Made by a program: the position numbers and the translations under genes. From assembly GCA_947592005.1 (NCBI GenBank), contig CANQDJ010000003.1:1-64000 (forward strand): a DNA stretch of 64,000 nt. Reading direction: 5' to 3'. The notes under the pieces are model-generated. The model saw only the letters and a program-made list of their open reading frames with translations, was not told the origin of the DNA and did not search any database. This document shows, in pieces, positions 1 through 9,900 of the stretch. The stretch comes from an uncultured Anaeroplasma sp. (lineage in GTDB: Bacteria; Bacillota_I; Bacilli_A; Acholeplasmatales; Anaeroplasmataceae). The stretch's first letter is position 1; each line of letters starts with the position of its first letter.

Positions 1-875
1 CATTAAAACGGCATGAGGCATTAGACCATGTGTTGTTGTATGGTCCTCCGGGGTTGGGAAAAACCACTTTGGCTACGATTATTGCCAATGAGTTAGATGT
101 AAATATTAAAGTTATTTCCGGACCTTCTATCGAAAGAAGTGGAGATTTGGCTGCGGTATTGTCTACTTTGCAAGAAGGAGATGTTCTTTTTATTGATGAG
201 ATACATCGATTGCCGAGATTTGTCGAAGAAGTTTTATATAGTGCTATGGAAGATTATGTATTGGATATTATGGTTGGAAAGGATTCACAAGCCAGAACTA
301 TACGTGTGGATCTTCCGCCGTTTACTTTAATCGGGGCTACGACAAGATTCGGGGATTTGTCTGCTCCTTTACGAGATCGGTTTGGAGTGGTTCTTCGGTT
401 GGATTATTATACGGTAAGTGATTTAAAGAAAATTATCGATCGGACGGCTTTGGTTTATAATACGAAAATTGATGAACAAGCCGCTTTGGAGTTGGCGAAG
501 AGAAGTCGTGGAACTCCGAGAATTGCCAATCGTTTGTTTCGACGAGTTCGGGATTTTGCGGACGTCCGTAACGATGGAATTATTTCTTTGGAAATATGTC
601 AAAATGCGTTAAAAAAATTGGGAATCGATCACGACGGCTTGGATTATACCGATTATCGATATTTACGGGCTATTATCGAAACATTTAAGGGTGGTCCTGT
701 TGGAGTGGAGTCTTTGGCGGCGACTATATCGGAAGAAGTAACGACAATAGAAGATGTTTATGAGCCGTATTTATTGCAGGAAGGATTTATTCAACGGTCG
801 AATCGAGGTCGTATTGCGACAGAAAAAGCATATAAACAATTAGGAATAAAATATTTGAAAGGAATTTTTTCATAA
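1..875 (+). CDS. ruvB: Holliday junction branch migration ATPase RuvB (5' end cut by window)
   Basis: Motor of the RuvAB branch-migration complex in recombinational repair. The frame is open from base 3 and reads [20 protein letters not shown], the usual RuvB lead-in, so the gene begins upstream of the window and GTG at 30 is internal. Visible motifs: Walker [10 protein letters not shown], Walker [10 protein letters not shown], sensor [18 protein letters not shown], arginine-finger region, and the C-terminal winged helix ([28 protein letters not shown]). About 291 residues are present of roughly 330 expected; about 40 N-terminal residues are missing. The stop overlaps the queA start by one base (TAATG), so translation is likely coupled, as in the ruvAB-queA-tgt order of other Bacilli. 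Confidence 0.97.
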   Translation, partial: LKRHEALDHVLLYGPPGLGKTTLATIIANELDVNIKVISGPSIERSGDLAAVLSTLQEGDVLFIDEIHRLPRFVEEVLYSAMEDYVLDIMVGKDSQARTIRVDLPPFTLIGATTRFGDLSAPLRDRFGVVLRLDYYTVSDLKKIIDRTALVYNTKIDEQAALELAKRSRGTPRIANRLFRRVRDFADVRNDGIISLEICQNALKKLGIDHDGLDYTDYRYLRAIIETFKGGPVGVESLAATISEEVTTIEDVYEPYLLQEGFIQRSNRGRIATEKAYKQLGIKYLKGIFS

Positions 876-1897
876 TGTTTACGAAGGATTTTGATTATGA
901 ACTTCCGCAGGAATTGATTGCTCAAACTCCGTTGGAAAATCGTAGTGATTCGAGATTGATGATATTAAACAGAAAAAATCATACGATTGAACATCGTATT
1001 TTTAAAGATATTACGGAATATTTATCGGATCGAGATGTTTTGGTATTAAATGATACGAAAGTTATTCCTGCTAGATTGTGTGGAATGAAAGAAGATACCG
1101 GAGCGGTTATAGAACTTTTGTTATTGAGAGATTGTGGGAATAATGTTTGGGAAACGTTGGTAAAACCGCAAAGAAGGATTCATATCGGTAGTGTGGTTGT
1201 TTTCGGAGATGGCAGATTAAAGGCCAAATGTATATCAAAAGAGGATATGGGAAAGTGTCGTTTTGAATTGATATATGAGGGGATATTGATTGAAATTTTG
1301 GATTCTTTGGGAGAAATGCCACTTCCTCCGTATATTCATGAAAAATTAAAAGATAATGATCGGTATCAAACGGTATATGCGAAGCATTCTGGTAGTGCGG
1401 CAGCACCTACGGCGGGCTTGCATTTTACTCCGCAACTTTTGAAGCAGTTGGAAGATAAAGGAGTGGAGATCATTTATATTACCCTTCATGTCGGGCTTGG
1501 AACGTTCCGTCCTGTTAAGGAAGAAAATTTGGAAAATCATGAAATGCATTATGAGTCTTATGAAATATCTGAAGAAGCAGCGGAGCGGTTAAATCGGGCC
1601 AAGAAAGAAGGAAAACGAATTGTGGCAGTCGGGACGACTTCTACAAGAACGTTGGAATCTGCGTATTCTCCTACCGGTTTTAAAGCGGGTTGTGGGACAA
1701 CGTCTATTTTTATTTATCCGGGATATACGTTTAAGGCGATTGATGCACAAATTACCAATTTTCATTTACCGAAATCGACGTTGATTATGTTGGTAAGTGC
1801 TTTTGCGGGAAGAGAATTTATATTAGAGGCCTATCGAGAGGCTGTAAAAGAAAAATATCGCTTTTTTTCTTTCGGAGATGCGATGTTGATTTTATAA
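875..1897 (+). CDS. queA: S-adenosylmethionine:tRNA ribosyltransferase-isomerase QueA
   Basis: Transfers and isomerises the ribosyl group of SAM onto preQ1 in tRNA to make epoxyqueuosine at wobble position 34. It is 340 residues, normal for the family. Characteristic blocks are [24 protein letters not shown] at the start, [11 protein letters not shown], the central [25 protein letters not shown] and [11 protein letters not shown], and the C-terminal [19 protein letters not shown]. It lies between ruvB and tgt with almost no spacing. Its partner Tgt is two genes downstream. Later or earlier queuosine genes (queC, D, E, F, G) are not in the window. Confidence 0.97.
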   Translation: MFTKDFDYELPQELIAQTPLENRSDSRLMILNRKNHTIEHRIFKDITEYLSDRDVLVLNDTKVIPARLCGMKEDTGAVIELLLLRDCGNNVWETLVKPQRRIHIGSVVVFGDGRLKAKCISKEDMGKCRFELIYEGILIEILDSLGEMPLPPYIHEKLKDNDRYQTVYAKHSGSAAAPTAGLHFTPQLLKQLEDKGVEIIYITLHVGLGTFRPVKEENLENHEMHYESYEISEEAAERLNRAKKEGKRIVAVGTTSTRTLESAYSPTGFKAGCGTTSIFIYPGYTFKAIDAQITNFHLPKSTLIMLVSAFAGREFILEAYREAVKEKYRFFSFGDAMLIL

Positions 1898-1914
1898 GAT
1901 TGGAGTTGAAGAAC

Positions 1915-3572
<1,658 letters not shown>

Positions 3573-3580
3573 TTATACAA

Positions 3581-3618
3581 AAAAAGGAGAACCTTTATAT
3601 CGGAACATTCTCCTTTTT
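3581..3618. terminator. Bidirectional terminator between tgt and the CotZ-like gene
   Basis: An 11-bp perfect stem (AAAAAGGAGAA at 3581-3591 with TTCTCCTTTTT at 3608-3618) with A and T tracts on both flanks. It can end both convergent transcripts. Its 3' arm overlaps the stop codon of the minus-strand gene. Confidence 0.85.
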
Positions 3619-4030
3619 AATCGGTAGATTGCGTGCATACTTCTACGCTTATCGGATCAAGACATTGCATAGAACCGACACAATCCAAATCCAATATACA
3701 AGTATAATTTGTTCCTTCAAGATCAGATCCGTTGACATTTAATAGACGAAGTGTTACATACCGATTGCAGCGAACGGATTCGATTCGGAAGAACATCGTG
3801 TCGGCTAATGGTAGCCCGTTTGTTGCGACAACAGGATTTCCGCAACAAGTGAAGAAACGAACAGGAATGGTGTTATTTGCAGAAGTGAATAGGGAAGCTT
3901 CACAAGCGATGCAGCGACCTGTCGTATCGGAGATAACTTCTTTTTGAATTTTATCGATTTTCGCAACCGTATCTTTAATGAAATTGCAGTTGGTGGTATC
4001 TAAATCCTGATTGTAAGTATCGCAGTTCAT
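3617..4030 (-). CDS. CotY/CotZ-like spore coat (exosporium) protein
   Basis: About 137 residues with at least nine cysteines. I see similarity to Bacillus CotZ/CotY: an N-terminal CNFIKDTVAKIDKIQ helix, TMFFRIESVRCNRYVTLRLL (CotZ has TVFFRVERVH...TLSLL) and the tail CILDLDCVGSMQCLDPI (CotZ has IEVDLDCFCAINCLNP). In Bacillus these Cys-rich proteins crosslink into the crust or exosporium outside the mother-cell-built coat. The start at 4030 is chosen because GGGAGGTG (4036-4043) precedes it; the longer frame from 4045 would begin upstream of that site. It is a monocistronic minus-strand gene convergent with tgt. A site resembling a SigK/SigE promoter lies just upstream. Whether this organism actually sporulates is inference. 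Confidence 0.75.
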   Translation of the reverse strand: MNCDTYNQDLDTTNCNFIKDTVAKIDKIQKEVISDTTGRCIACEASLFTSANNTIPVRFFTCCGNPVVATNGLPLADTMFFRIESVRCNRYVTLRLLNVNGSDLEGTNYTCILDLDCVGSMQCLDPISVEVCTQSTD

Positions 4031-4047
4031 TATTTCACCTCCCATTT

Positions 4048-4075
4048 TAGAGTATGCATTTTCGTTAAAAATGGT
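4048..4075 (-). promoter_or_regulatory. Possible mother-cell (SigK/SigE-like) promoter of the coat gene
   Basis: On the minus strand CATACTCTA (4056-4048) fits the SigK -10 pattern CATAnnnTA, with ACC at 4075-4073 sixteen bases upstream, as expected for the SigK -35 (AC). The predicted start would leave only a very short leader that trims the ribosome binding site, so the match may be chance. Confidence 0.3.
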
Positions 4076-4086
4076 TTAGACAAATG

Positions 4087-4115
4087 TTGCATATTAACGA
4101 TATTTATTTTATAAT
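4087..4115 (+). promoter_or_regulatory. SigA-type promoter for the EIIB-like/ptsH pair
   Basis: TATAAT at 4110-4115 preceded by TTGCAT at 4087-4092 with a 17-bp spacer. It drives the gene at 4154, which also has a good AAGGAGC ribosome binding site. Confidence 0.55.
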
Positions 4116-4153
4116 AAATATATAAGTAATTTGTTGATAGGAAGGAGCATTCT

Positions 4154-4540
4154 ATGAGAAATTGGTTTGACGATGTTTTAGCAAACGGAGAAAATGATTT
4201 ACGATTTTTGTTTTGCCTCATTCCTTGTATAGTATGCTGTGTAATTCTCAGTGTTATATGTATATTTATTGTAAAAAAGAAAAAAAATAAAAAATCGATA
4301 TTGAAAATTGATGAAGAATTTATTTTGAATTTACAAAATGCGTATGGTGGACTAGATAATATCAGTTCTGTTGAAGTAGATAATTCAAGATTAAAAGTTA
4401 CAGTTTTGGATTTGGATTTGGTAAATTTGCGAGTGCTGAAAGAATTGTCGCAGAGTGGAGTGTTTGTTACGGGGAATGTAATAAAAACATTATATAAATA
4501 CGATTCTAAAACGATTCAAGCACAACTTTTAAAAAAATAA
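4154..4540 (+). CDS. Membrane-anchored, Cys-less PTS EIIB-like protein
   Basis: 128 residues. Residues about 15-37 form one strongly hydrophobic transmembrane segment followed by a lysine-rich stretch (KKKKNKK), so the rest is predicted to be cytoplasmic. Residues about 52-128 (LQNAYGGLDNISSVEV, LKVTVLD, LKELSQSGVFVTGN) match the glucose-family EIIB pattern GGxxNIxxVxxCxTRLRVxVxD...GVxxxGxxxQ. Where EIIB has the phosphorylated Cys (CxTRLRV) this protein reads VDNSRLKV, so the Cys is absent and phosphotransfer is not expected. It is followed 11 bases later by the HPr gene, suggesting a regulatory or sensing role in the PTS rather than sugar transfer. The family assignment is by pattern; the function is inference. 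Confidence 0.6.
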   Translation: MRNWFDDVLANGENDLRFLFCLIPCIVCCVILSVICIFIVKKKKNKKSILKIDEEFILNLQNAYGGLDNISSVEVDNSRLKVTVLDLDLVNLRVLKELSQSGVFVTGNVIKTLYKYDSKTIQAQLLKK

Positions 4541-4551
4541 AGGAGGATAAT

Positions 4552-4827
4552 ATGGTAAAAAAAACATTTAGAATAACGGCGGAAGCGGGGATTCATGCTA
4601 GACCGGCGACGACTTTGGTTAATATAGCGATGGAATATGAATGTTCCATTGAACTTTCCGCATTGAGAAAAACAGTTGATTTTAAATCCATTATGGGTGT
4701 AATGTCTTTAGGGATATACAGTGGGACAACGATTGAAATCAGTTGTGATGGTGAAGATGAACAACGGGCAATCGAGGCTCTTACAAATAAGATAATAGAA
4801 TTGAATTTGGGAAAGGAAATAGCATAA
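4552..4827 (+). CDS. ptsH: Phosphocarrier protein HPr
   Basis: 91 residues, usual HPr size. The phosphorylated His is in GIHARPAT (His15 site) and the regulatory Ser in DFKSIMGVMSLG (Ser46 site), so it should serve both EI-dependent phosphotransfer and HPr-kinase/CcpA control. A strong AGGAGGATA ribosome binding site precedes ATG 4552. Unusually it is not next to ptsI here; its partner is the EIIB-like membrane protein, and a terminator follows immediately. HPr family assignment is firm; whether it is the sole HPr of the cell cannot be told from this window. Confidence 0.93.
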   Translation: MVKKTFRITAEAGIHARPATTLVNIAMEYECSIELSALRKTVDFKSIMGVMSLGIYSGTTIEISCDGEDEQRAIEALTNKIIELNLGKEIA

Positions 4828-4839
4828 AACATTTTATTT

Positions 4840-4886
4840 ATCTTCAAAATGGATGGAACGAAATCTGTTTTGAAGATTTTTGTTTT
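4840..4886 (+). terminator. Intrinsic terminator after ptsH
   Basis: Stem ATCTTCAAAA (4840-4849) with TTTTGAAGAT (4868-4877), then a T-rich run to 4886. It separates the EIIB-like/HPr pair from the peptidase operon. Confidence 0.8.
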
Positions 4887-4900
4887 ATATGGTATTGGAT

Positions 4901-6256
4901 ATGGAAAAATATGTTGCACAAATTTCGAAATATAAAACGGAAGCAATGGAAATTTTAAAAAAATTAATATCTTTTCCCAGTGTTTTGGATACCTATCGGG
5001 AGAATTCTGTTATTCCGTTTGGAAAAGCCAATCATGATGTTTTAAATTATATATTGGATTATGCGAAAAAAGACGGATTTGTTGTATGCAATACGGATGA
5101 GTATGCAGGGCATATCGAGTTTGGAAAAGGAAAAGAAACATTAGGTATTTTGGGACATTTAGATGTTGTTCCGGTCAATAAAGAGGAATGGCAAAGCGAT
5201 CCATTTACTTTAAATCTTCGTAATGGTAAGTTATACGGACGGGGAGTTATGGACGACAAAGGTCCTGTTGCTGCCGTATATATTGCTTTAAAGATATTGA
5301 AAGACAATGGATTTGAACCGCAAAAAAGAATTCGTCTTATTTTGGGTTGTGATGAAGAAAGCGGAAGTCGTTGTCTGCAAAGATATTTTCAAAAGGAAAA
5401 GAAACCGGAGATTGCTTTTTCACCCGATGCGGATTTTCCACTTATATATGGAGAAAAAGGAATGATTTCGTATGACATTTTTCATGATATCAGTGATTCT
5501 GTTTTGGAAGAATTTCATGCCGGGTTACGATATAATATCGTTCCGTCTACTGCGAAAATGCGATTAAAGAAGGATTTAAGAAAAGAATATAGAGATTTTT
5601 TAAACCGAAAGAAGTATTCGGGAGATATTATCGAGGATATGTATGTGGCTTATGGAGTTGCCGCTCATGCAATGTGTCCGGAAAAGGGGCAAAATGCGAT
5701 ATGTATTTTATTTGAATTTTTAAAGGAATGTACAGATTCTGTCTTGGCTGATTTTATGGATCGTTATTTTCTATGGGATACCAAAGGAGAAAAATTGGGA
5801 TATCAAGCATTTGATGAAGAAATGAAAAGTTTGACTTCTAATTTAGCGGTTGCCGAGTATCAAAATGGACATTTTAAAATAGGAGTGAATTGCCGAGTAC
5901 CTTTAGATGAACATTTTGTTGTGATAAAACGATGTTTGGATCAAATGAAACGACAAAGCGGTTTTTCCTACACAATCCTCAGTCAACGCCCACGACATTA
6001 TGTAAATCCAAGGGGATTTTTGGTCCAAACGTTATGGAAGTGTTATCAAAAATGTACAAAGGATTATGAGTCCAAGCCAATGACGATCGGCGGTGGAACT
6101 TATGCAGGTGAATTGACAAACGCTGTGGCGTTCGGACCGTTGTTTGTAGGAAGAGAGGATGTTTGTCATATAGCCAATGAATATATGTTGGAAGAAGATT
6201 TTTATAAACTTATCGAAATTTATTTGTGTGCTATATATGAACTGAGTAAAGTATGA
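4901..6256 (+). CDS. M20 family dipeptidase (PepV/Sapep-like)
   Basis: Metal-dependent dipeptidase, about 451 residues, matching PepV-type enzymes that hydrolyse dipeptides imported or produced in the cytoplasm. Metal-site motifs: LGHLDVVPV (His and Asp), GRGVMDDKGPVAAVY (bridging Asp), LGCDEESGSR (catalytic Glu and ligand Glu), FSPDADFP and, near the C-terminus, TIGGGTYAGEL. The start is uncertain: ATG 4901 or ATG 4889 are both possible and no strong ribosome binding site is visible, perhaps because the upstream terminator crowds the site. It opens a five-gene run and overlaps trmB by four bases (ATGA). Confidence 0.88.
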   Translation: MEKYVAQISKYKTEAMEILKKLISFPSVLDTYRENSVIPFGKANHDVLNYILDYAKKDGFVVCNTDEYAGHIEFGKGKETLGILGHLDVVPVNKEEWQSDPFTLNLRNGKLYGRGVMDDKGPVAAVYIALKILKDNGFEPQKRIRLILGCDEESGSRCLQRYFQKEKKPEIAFSPDADFPLIYGEKGMISYDIFHDISDSVLEEFHAGLRYNIVPSTAKMRLKKDLRKEYRDFLNRKKYSGDIIEDMYVAYGVAAHAMCPEKGQNAICILFEFLKECTDSVLADFMDRYFLWDTKGEKLGYQAFDEEMKSLTSNLAVAEYQNGHFKIGVNCRVPLDEHFVVIKRCLDQMKRQSGFSYTILSQRPRHYVNPRGFLVQTLWKCYQKCTKDYESKPMTIGGGTYAGELTNAVAFGPLFVGREDVCHIANEYMLEEDFYKLIEIYLCAIYELSKV

Positions 6257-6891
6257 GATTAAGAAAAGTAAAAAATGCGTTAGATAAATTAAAGGAGAGC
6301 CCTTATTTTATTTTTGATGGAAAAGATTATAAAGGAAAATGGGGAAATGTGTTTTCAAATGATAGGGCTATTCATATAGAAATCGGTTGTGGAAAAGGGC
6401 AATTTATTTTAAAACTTGCCGAACAGAATCCCGATATAAATTATATAGCCATTGAAAAATATGATTCTGTATTATTAAGAGTAAAGGAAAAATTAGATAA
6501 GAATCCGCAAGATAATGTTCGCTTGGTTTTATTTAATGCGGTAGAAATTGAATCTTATTTTGAAAGTGGAGAAGTCGCAAGAATTTATTTGAATTTTTCA
6601 GATCCATGGCCAAAGAATTGTCATGAGAAAAGAAGATTGACTTCAAGTAAATATTTAGAACAATATGAGAATATTTTAAAAGAAGGCGGTAAGGTTTTTC
6701 AAAAGACCGATAATCGAAAATTTTTCGAATATTCTTTACAGTCTTGGAATAACAATGGTTGGCATTTAGAACGTATTTCTTTAGATTTACATAAAGATAC
6801 GGAATTGTATCCGGATAATATCACTACGGAATTTGAAGATAAATGGTCTGAGGTAGGCCCTATTTATCGCTTGGAAGCGTATAAAAAGTAG
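6253..6891 (+). CDS. trmB: tRNA (guanine-N7)-methyltransferase TrmB
   Basis: SAM-dependent enzyme that makes m7G46 in tRNA variable loops. 212 residues, typical. Motifs: the SAM loop IHIEIGCGKGQFI, acidic YIAIEKYDSVLLR, the family signature LNFSDPWPKNCHEKRRL, and the C-terminal VGPIYRLEAYKK. ATG 6253 overlaps the preceding stop as ATGA, so coupling with the dipeptidase is likely. Confidence 0.95.
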   Translation: MRLRKVKNALDKLKESPYFIFDGKDYKGKWGNVFSNDRAIHIEIGCGKGQFILKLAEQNPDINYIAIEKYDSVLLRVKEKLDKNPQDNVRLVLFNAVEIESYFESGEVARIYLNFSDPWPKNCHEKRRLTSSKYLEQYENILKEGGKVFQKTDNRKFFEYSLQSWNNNGWHLERISLDLHKDTELYPDNITTEFEDKWSEVGPIYRLEAYKK

Positions 6892-6899
6892 GTGTTAGT

Positions 6900-7631
6900 A
6901 TGTCTGTCTTTGTTTTAATCGGCGGTAGAACGAATATGGAACAAATGGGGAATGTATTGGAAAAAGAAATATTGAATCTTTCACAAAAGAAAAATCCGAT
7001 TGTATTGTATTGTCCTTACGCAACGATAAAAGATATAGATAAAAGTATAGATAAGTTTCATACTTTGATGAAAGATTTACCTTGTAAGATAATAGATTTG
7101 ACTTGGGAAAATATCGACCGATTTGAAGAGTTATTGGAAAGCAGTGATATTTTATATATTTCCGGTGGCTGTTGTAATGACTTGGTAGAAGTGTTTAAAA
7201 CATATGGGTTAGATAAAATTTTATATAAATATCAAAATACGGATAAAGTGTTTGCCGGCTCTTCCGCAGGAGCGATGTTATTCAGTAGGGCTTCTATGGG
7301 AGATCGAGATATGTATATAGATAATTTTCATAAATGGAATTATAAGATGGTGGATTGTTTGGGGATATTGGATATTACGATATGTCCGCATTATCAAGAA
7401 GAAGATTTGGTTATTTATAATGATAGTTTAAAACAGTATCCGTATGACGCTTTTGGAATTGAAGAAGATACTATGGTGGTTATAAAAGATAATATGTATT
7501 ATGTGGTTAAACAACAACGGAGTCGCAGTGTGTATTATTTTAACGCAGATAAAGGGTATGAAATGATGCCGTTGTATGAGGGGGTAGAATATGAAAAAGA
7601 TTGCGGTTTTAGGTCCAAAGGGAACGTATAG
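6900..7631 (+). CDS. Peptidase S51-like (PepE family) protein
   Basis: 243 residues of the class I glutamine-amidotransferase-like fold. The nucleophile elbow is FAGSSAGAM with the Ser of the S51 family, and the likely catalytic His is in ITICPHYQEEDL. S51 enzymes include aspartyl dipeptidases (PepE) and cyanophycinase; there is no close match to cyanophycinase that I recognise, so the substrate is unassigned. TAGGTG seven bases before ATG 6900 supports the start. The 3' end overlaps the following pheA by 41 bases in another frame; the pheA ribosome binding site lies inside this gene. Confidence 0.8.
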   Translation: MSVFVLIGGRTNMEQMGNVLEKEILNLSQKKNPIVLYCPYATIKDIDKSIDKFHTLMKDLPCKIIDLTWENIDRFEELLESSDILYISGGCCNDLVEVFKTYGLDKILYKYQNTDKVFAGSSAGAMLFSRASMGDRDMYIDNFHKWNYKMVDCLGILDITICPHYQEEDLVIYNDSLKQYPYDAFGIEEDTMVVIKDNMYYVVKQQRSRSVYYFNADKGYEMMPLYEGVEYEKDCGFRSKGNV

Positions 7632-8415
7632 CGATATTGCCTGTGAATTATATTTAAAACAACAGGGTGAGGCGTATGAAGTAAAGTATTATCCCAGTAT
7701 TTTAAAAACGGCGTTGGCAGTAGAAAAAGATACGTTGGCAATATTACCATTTGAAAATACGTTAGATGGTTTTGTCGTAGAAAGTATGGATCAAATGATT
7801 GCCCATCGCTTTCAAATTTTATCGCAAATTAAGGTGAATATTGATTTTGCTTTTGTAACCAATGCGAAAAAATTGGAAGATGTTGAAGTATGTTATGTTC
7901 AATTTAAGGCGTATGGCCAATGTTTGGAATTTCTATCTTTGTATAGTTTTTCGATTTGTACAACTCAAAGCAATATAGAAAGTATGGAGCGTGTTTTATC
8001 AGGGGATAAGAAGTGTGGTGCGATTATTCCTATGCATAGTTTGGATTCTTATTCTTTTGAAACGGTGATTCCGCATATTGCCGACAGTAAACATAATGAA
8101 ACGAGATTTTTCATTGTTTCCAAAGAAAAAACAGTAAAACCGATTTTAACAGAGGCAGAGGTATCGTTGGTTGTTACGGCGAAAAAGGATAGGCCGGGTA
8201 TATTGTATGATATATTAAAGAATTTCCATGATTTGAATATAAATTTAAAATCCATATTATCTCGACCTATGAAAACGGAGATGGGACAATATAGGTTTTA
8301 TATAGAATGTAGTTTGTTGGAAGGGCAAATGGAACAATTAAAGGAATTGCTTATGAAATTTGCTTCTCAAGAAGATTTTGAGGTATTGGTTTTGGGAATA
8401 TATAATAAACTTTAA
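7591..8415 (+). CDS. pheA: Prephenate dehydratase with ACT domain
   Basis: Converts prephenate to phenylpyruvate in phenylalanine synthesis. 274 residues: catalytic domain about 1-185 (IAVLGPKGTYSD, ILPFENTLDGFVVES, and the family TRF signature in NETRFFIV) and ACT regulatory domain about 195-270 (KKDRPGILYDIL, NLKSILSRPM), which normally binds Phe. GAGGGGGT precedes ATG 7591. No other aromatic pathway gene is in the window. The monofunctional form (no chorismate mutase) fits Bacilli. The N-terminal lobe is somewhat diverged, but all blocks I look for are present. Confidence 0.9.
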   Translation: MKKIAVLGPKGTYSDIACELYLKQQGEAYEVKYYPSILKTALAVEKDTLAILPFENTLDGFVVESMDQMIAHRFQILSQIKVNIDFAFVTNAKKLEDVEVCYVQFKAYGQCLEFLSLYSFSICTTQSNIESMERVLSGDKKCGAIIPMHSLDSYSFETVIPHIADSKHNETRFFIVSKEKTVKPILTEAEVSLVVTAKKDRPGILYDILKNFHDLNINLKSILSRPMKTEMGQYRFYIECSLLEGQMEQLKELLMKFASQEDFEVLVLGIYNKL

Positions 8416-8437
8416 GTATAGAAAGTAAGGGGAGTAT

Positions 8438-9736
8438 ATGAGAGCAGTAGATATTATAATGAAAAAAAGAAATAAAGAATGTTTGACGGAAGAAGAAATC
8501 GCCTTTTTTATTGATGGATATACGAAAGGAAGCATTCCGGATTATCAGATGTCGGCATTGACTATGGCAATCTATTTTAATGGTATGACCGATGAAGAAG
8601 CGACATATTTAACCAAAGCGATGTTACATAGTGGTGATGTTTTGGATTTGACTGGAATCGAAGGTGTGAAAGTAGACAAGCATTCTACGGGTGGAGTAGG
8701 AGATAAGACGTCTTTGGTTGTTGCCTCTTTGGTAGCCTCTTTGGGGATTCGTTTTGCTAAAATGAGCGGAAGAGGATTGGGACATACGGGCGGAACGTTG
8801 GATAAATTGGAATCTATTCCCGGATATTCCATTTCTTTATCCGAAGAAGAGTTTATTCGCCAAGTTAATTCCATAGGGCTTGCCCTTGTGGGACAGACGG
8901 CGGATTTGGCTCCTGCAGATAAGAAGTTGTATGCGTTAAGAGATGTTACCGCAACTGTAGAGTCTATTCCGTTGATTGCTTCTTCGATTATGAGTAAAAA
9001 ATTAGCGAGTGGGGCTGATGTTATCTGTTTAGATGTAAAGGTAGGCAGTGGTGCTTTTATGAAAGATTTGGAATCTGCCGGTAAACTTGCCAAACTTATG
9101 GTTGAAATCGGGAAAAGTTTTCATAAAAATATGACGGCGGTATTGACGAATATGGACGAGCCTTTGGGATATGCTGTTGGAAATGCATTGGAAGTAATGG
9201 AGGCAATCGATACATTAAACGGAAAAGGGCCTAAAGATTTTACGGAATTATGTTTGGAAATTTCTTCTCATTTGGTACTTGATGCGAAAAAGGCTGATAC
9301 TATTGAACAGGCAAGAAAGTTATGTATAAGACAAATAGAAAACAAAGAGGCTTTGCATACTTTGGCTAAATTGGTGAAGGCACAAGGCGGAGATGAAAGA
9401 TATATTTATAATCCGAGTTTATTTAAAATCGCTCCGTATTCCATTGAAGTATGTTCATTAAAAAACGGATATATCGGCCATATTGATGCGTTAGAGGTTG
9501 GAAATGTAGCGATGAGATTGGGAGCGGGAAGAGCGAAAATCGGAGATCAAATCGATCATAGTGTAGGTGTGGTTTTACGAAAAAAAGTTGGAGATTATGT
9601 AAAAAAAGGAGAACCGCTTGCGGTAATGGTTGCCAATACAAATGAAATAGAAGAAGAAAAAAATAGGTTAATTCATTCTTTTACAATTCAAGATGAACAA
9701 GTCTATCCGAAATTAATCTTAAAGGTTATGAAATAA
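8438..9736 (+). CDS. pdp: Pyrimidine-nucleoside phosphorylase
   Basis: Phosphorolysis of uridine, thymidine and deoxyuridine to base and (deoxy)ribose-1-phosphate in pyrimidine salvage. 432 residues. The signature VDKHSTGGVGDKTSLVVA (phosphate site) is intact, followed by KMSGRGLGHTGGTLDKLESIPG, the ALRDVTATVESIPLIASSIMSKK substrate block, and the C-terminal domain with GAGRAKIGDQIDHSVGV. TAAGGGGAG precedes ATG 8438. It is the last gene of the dipeptidase-trmB-S51-pheA run; no clear terminator is visible after it. Confidence 0.95.
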   Translation: MRAVDIIMKKRNKECLTEEEIAFFIDGYTKGSIPDYQMSALTMAIYFNGMTDEEATYLTKAMLHSGDVLDLTGIEGVKVDKHSTGGVGDKTSLVVASLVASLGIRFAKMSGRGLGHTGGTLDKLESIPGYSISLSEEEFIRQVNSIGLALVGQTADLAPADKKLYALRDVTATVESIPLIASSIMSKKLASGADVICLDVKVGSGAFMKDLESAGKLAKLMVEIGKSFHKNMTAVLTNMDEPLGYAVGNALEVMEAIDTLNGKGPKDFTELCLEISSHLVLDAKKADTIEQARKLCIRQIENKEALHTLAKLVKAQGGDERYIYNPSLFKIAPYSIEVCSLKNGYIGHIDALEVGNVAMRLGAGRAKIGDQIDHSVGVVLRKKVGDYVKKGEPLAVMVANTNEIEEEKNRLIHSFTIQDEQVYPKLILKVMK

Positions 9737-9845
9737 TAACGGGTGTATCTTTGTTATTGCTTGAAATTCGTTGAAAATTATGCCGAATTAAAGGATATTC
9801 TACTTTTTATCTACTGAATTTTGATTAAAAAACATATAGGAAATG

Positions 9846-9873
9846 TTTACAAATTTTCATTAAATGTTATAAT
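9846..9873 (+). promoter_or_regulatory. SigA promoter for the acyltransferase gene
   Basis: TTTACA (9846-9851) and TATAAT (9868-9873) with a 16-bp spacer, in the 164-bp gap after pdp. I see nothing else in that gap. Confidence 0.65.
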
Positions 9874-9900
9874 CATTTTAAAGAATTGATGGTGATTGTA

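Noticed and set aside
3732-3947. A 71-residue frame on the plus strand inside the CotZ-like gene
   Set aside because: The minus-strand frame carries the conserved Cys blocks and a good ribosome binding site; this one does not.
8572-9093. A 173-residue open frame antisense to pdp
   Set aside because: Shadow of the pyrimidine nucleoside phosphorylase reading frame.
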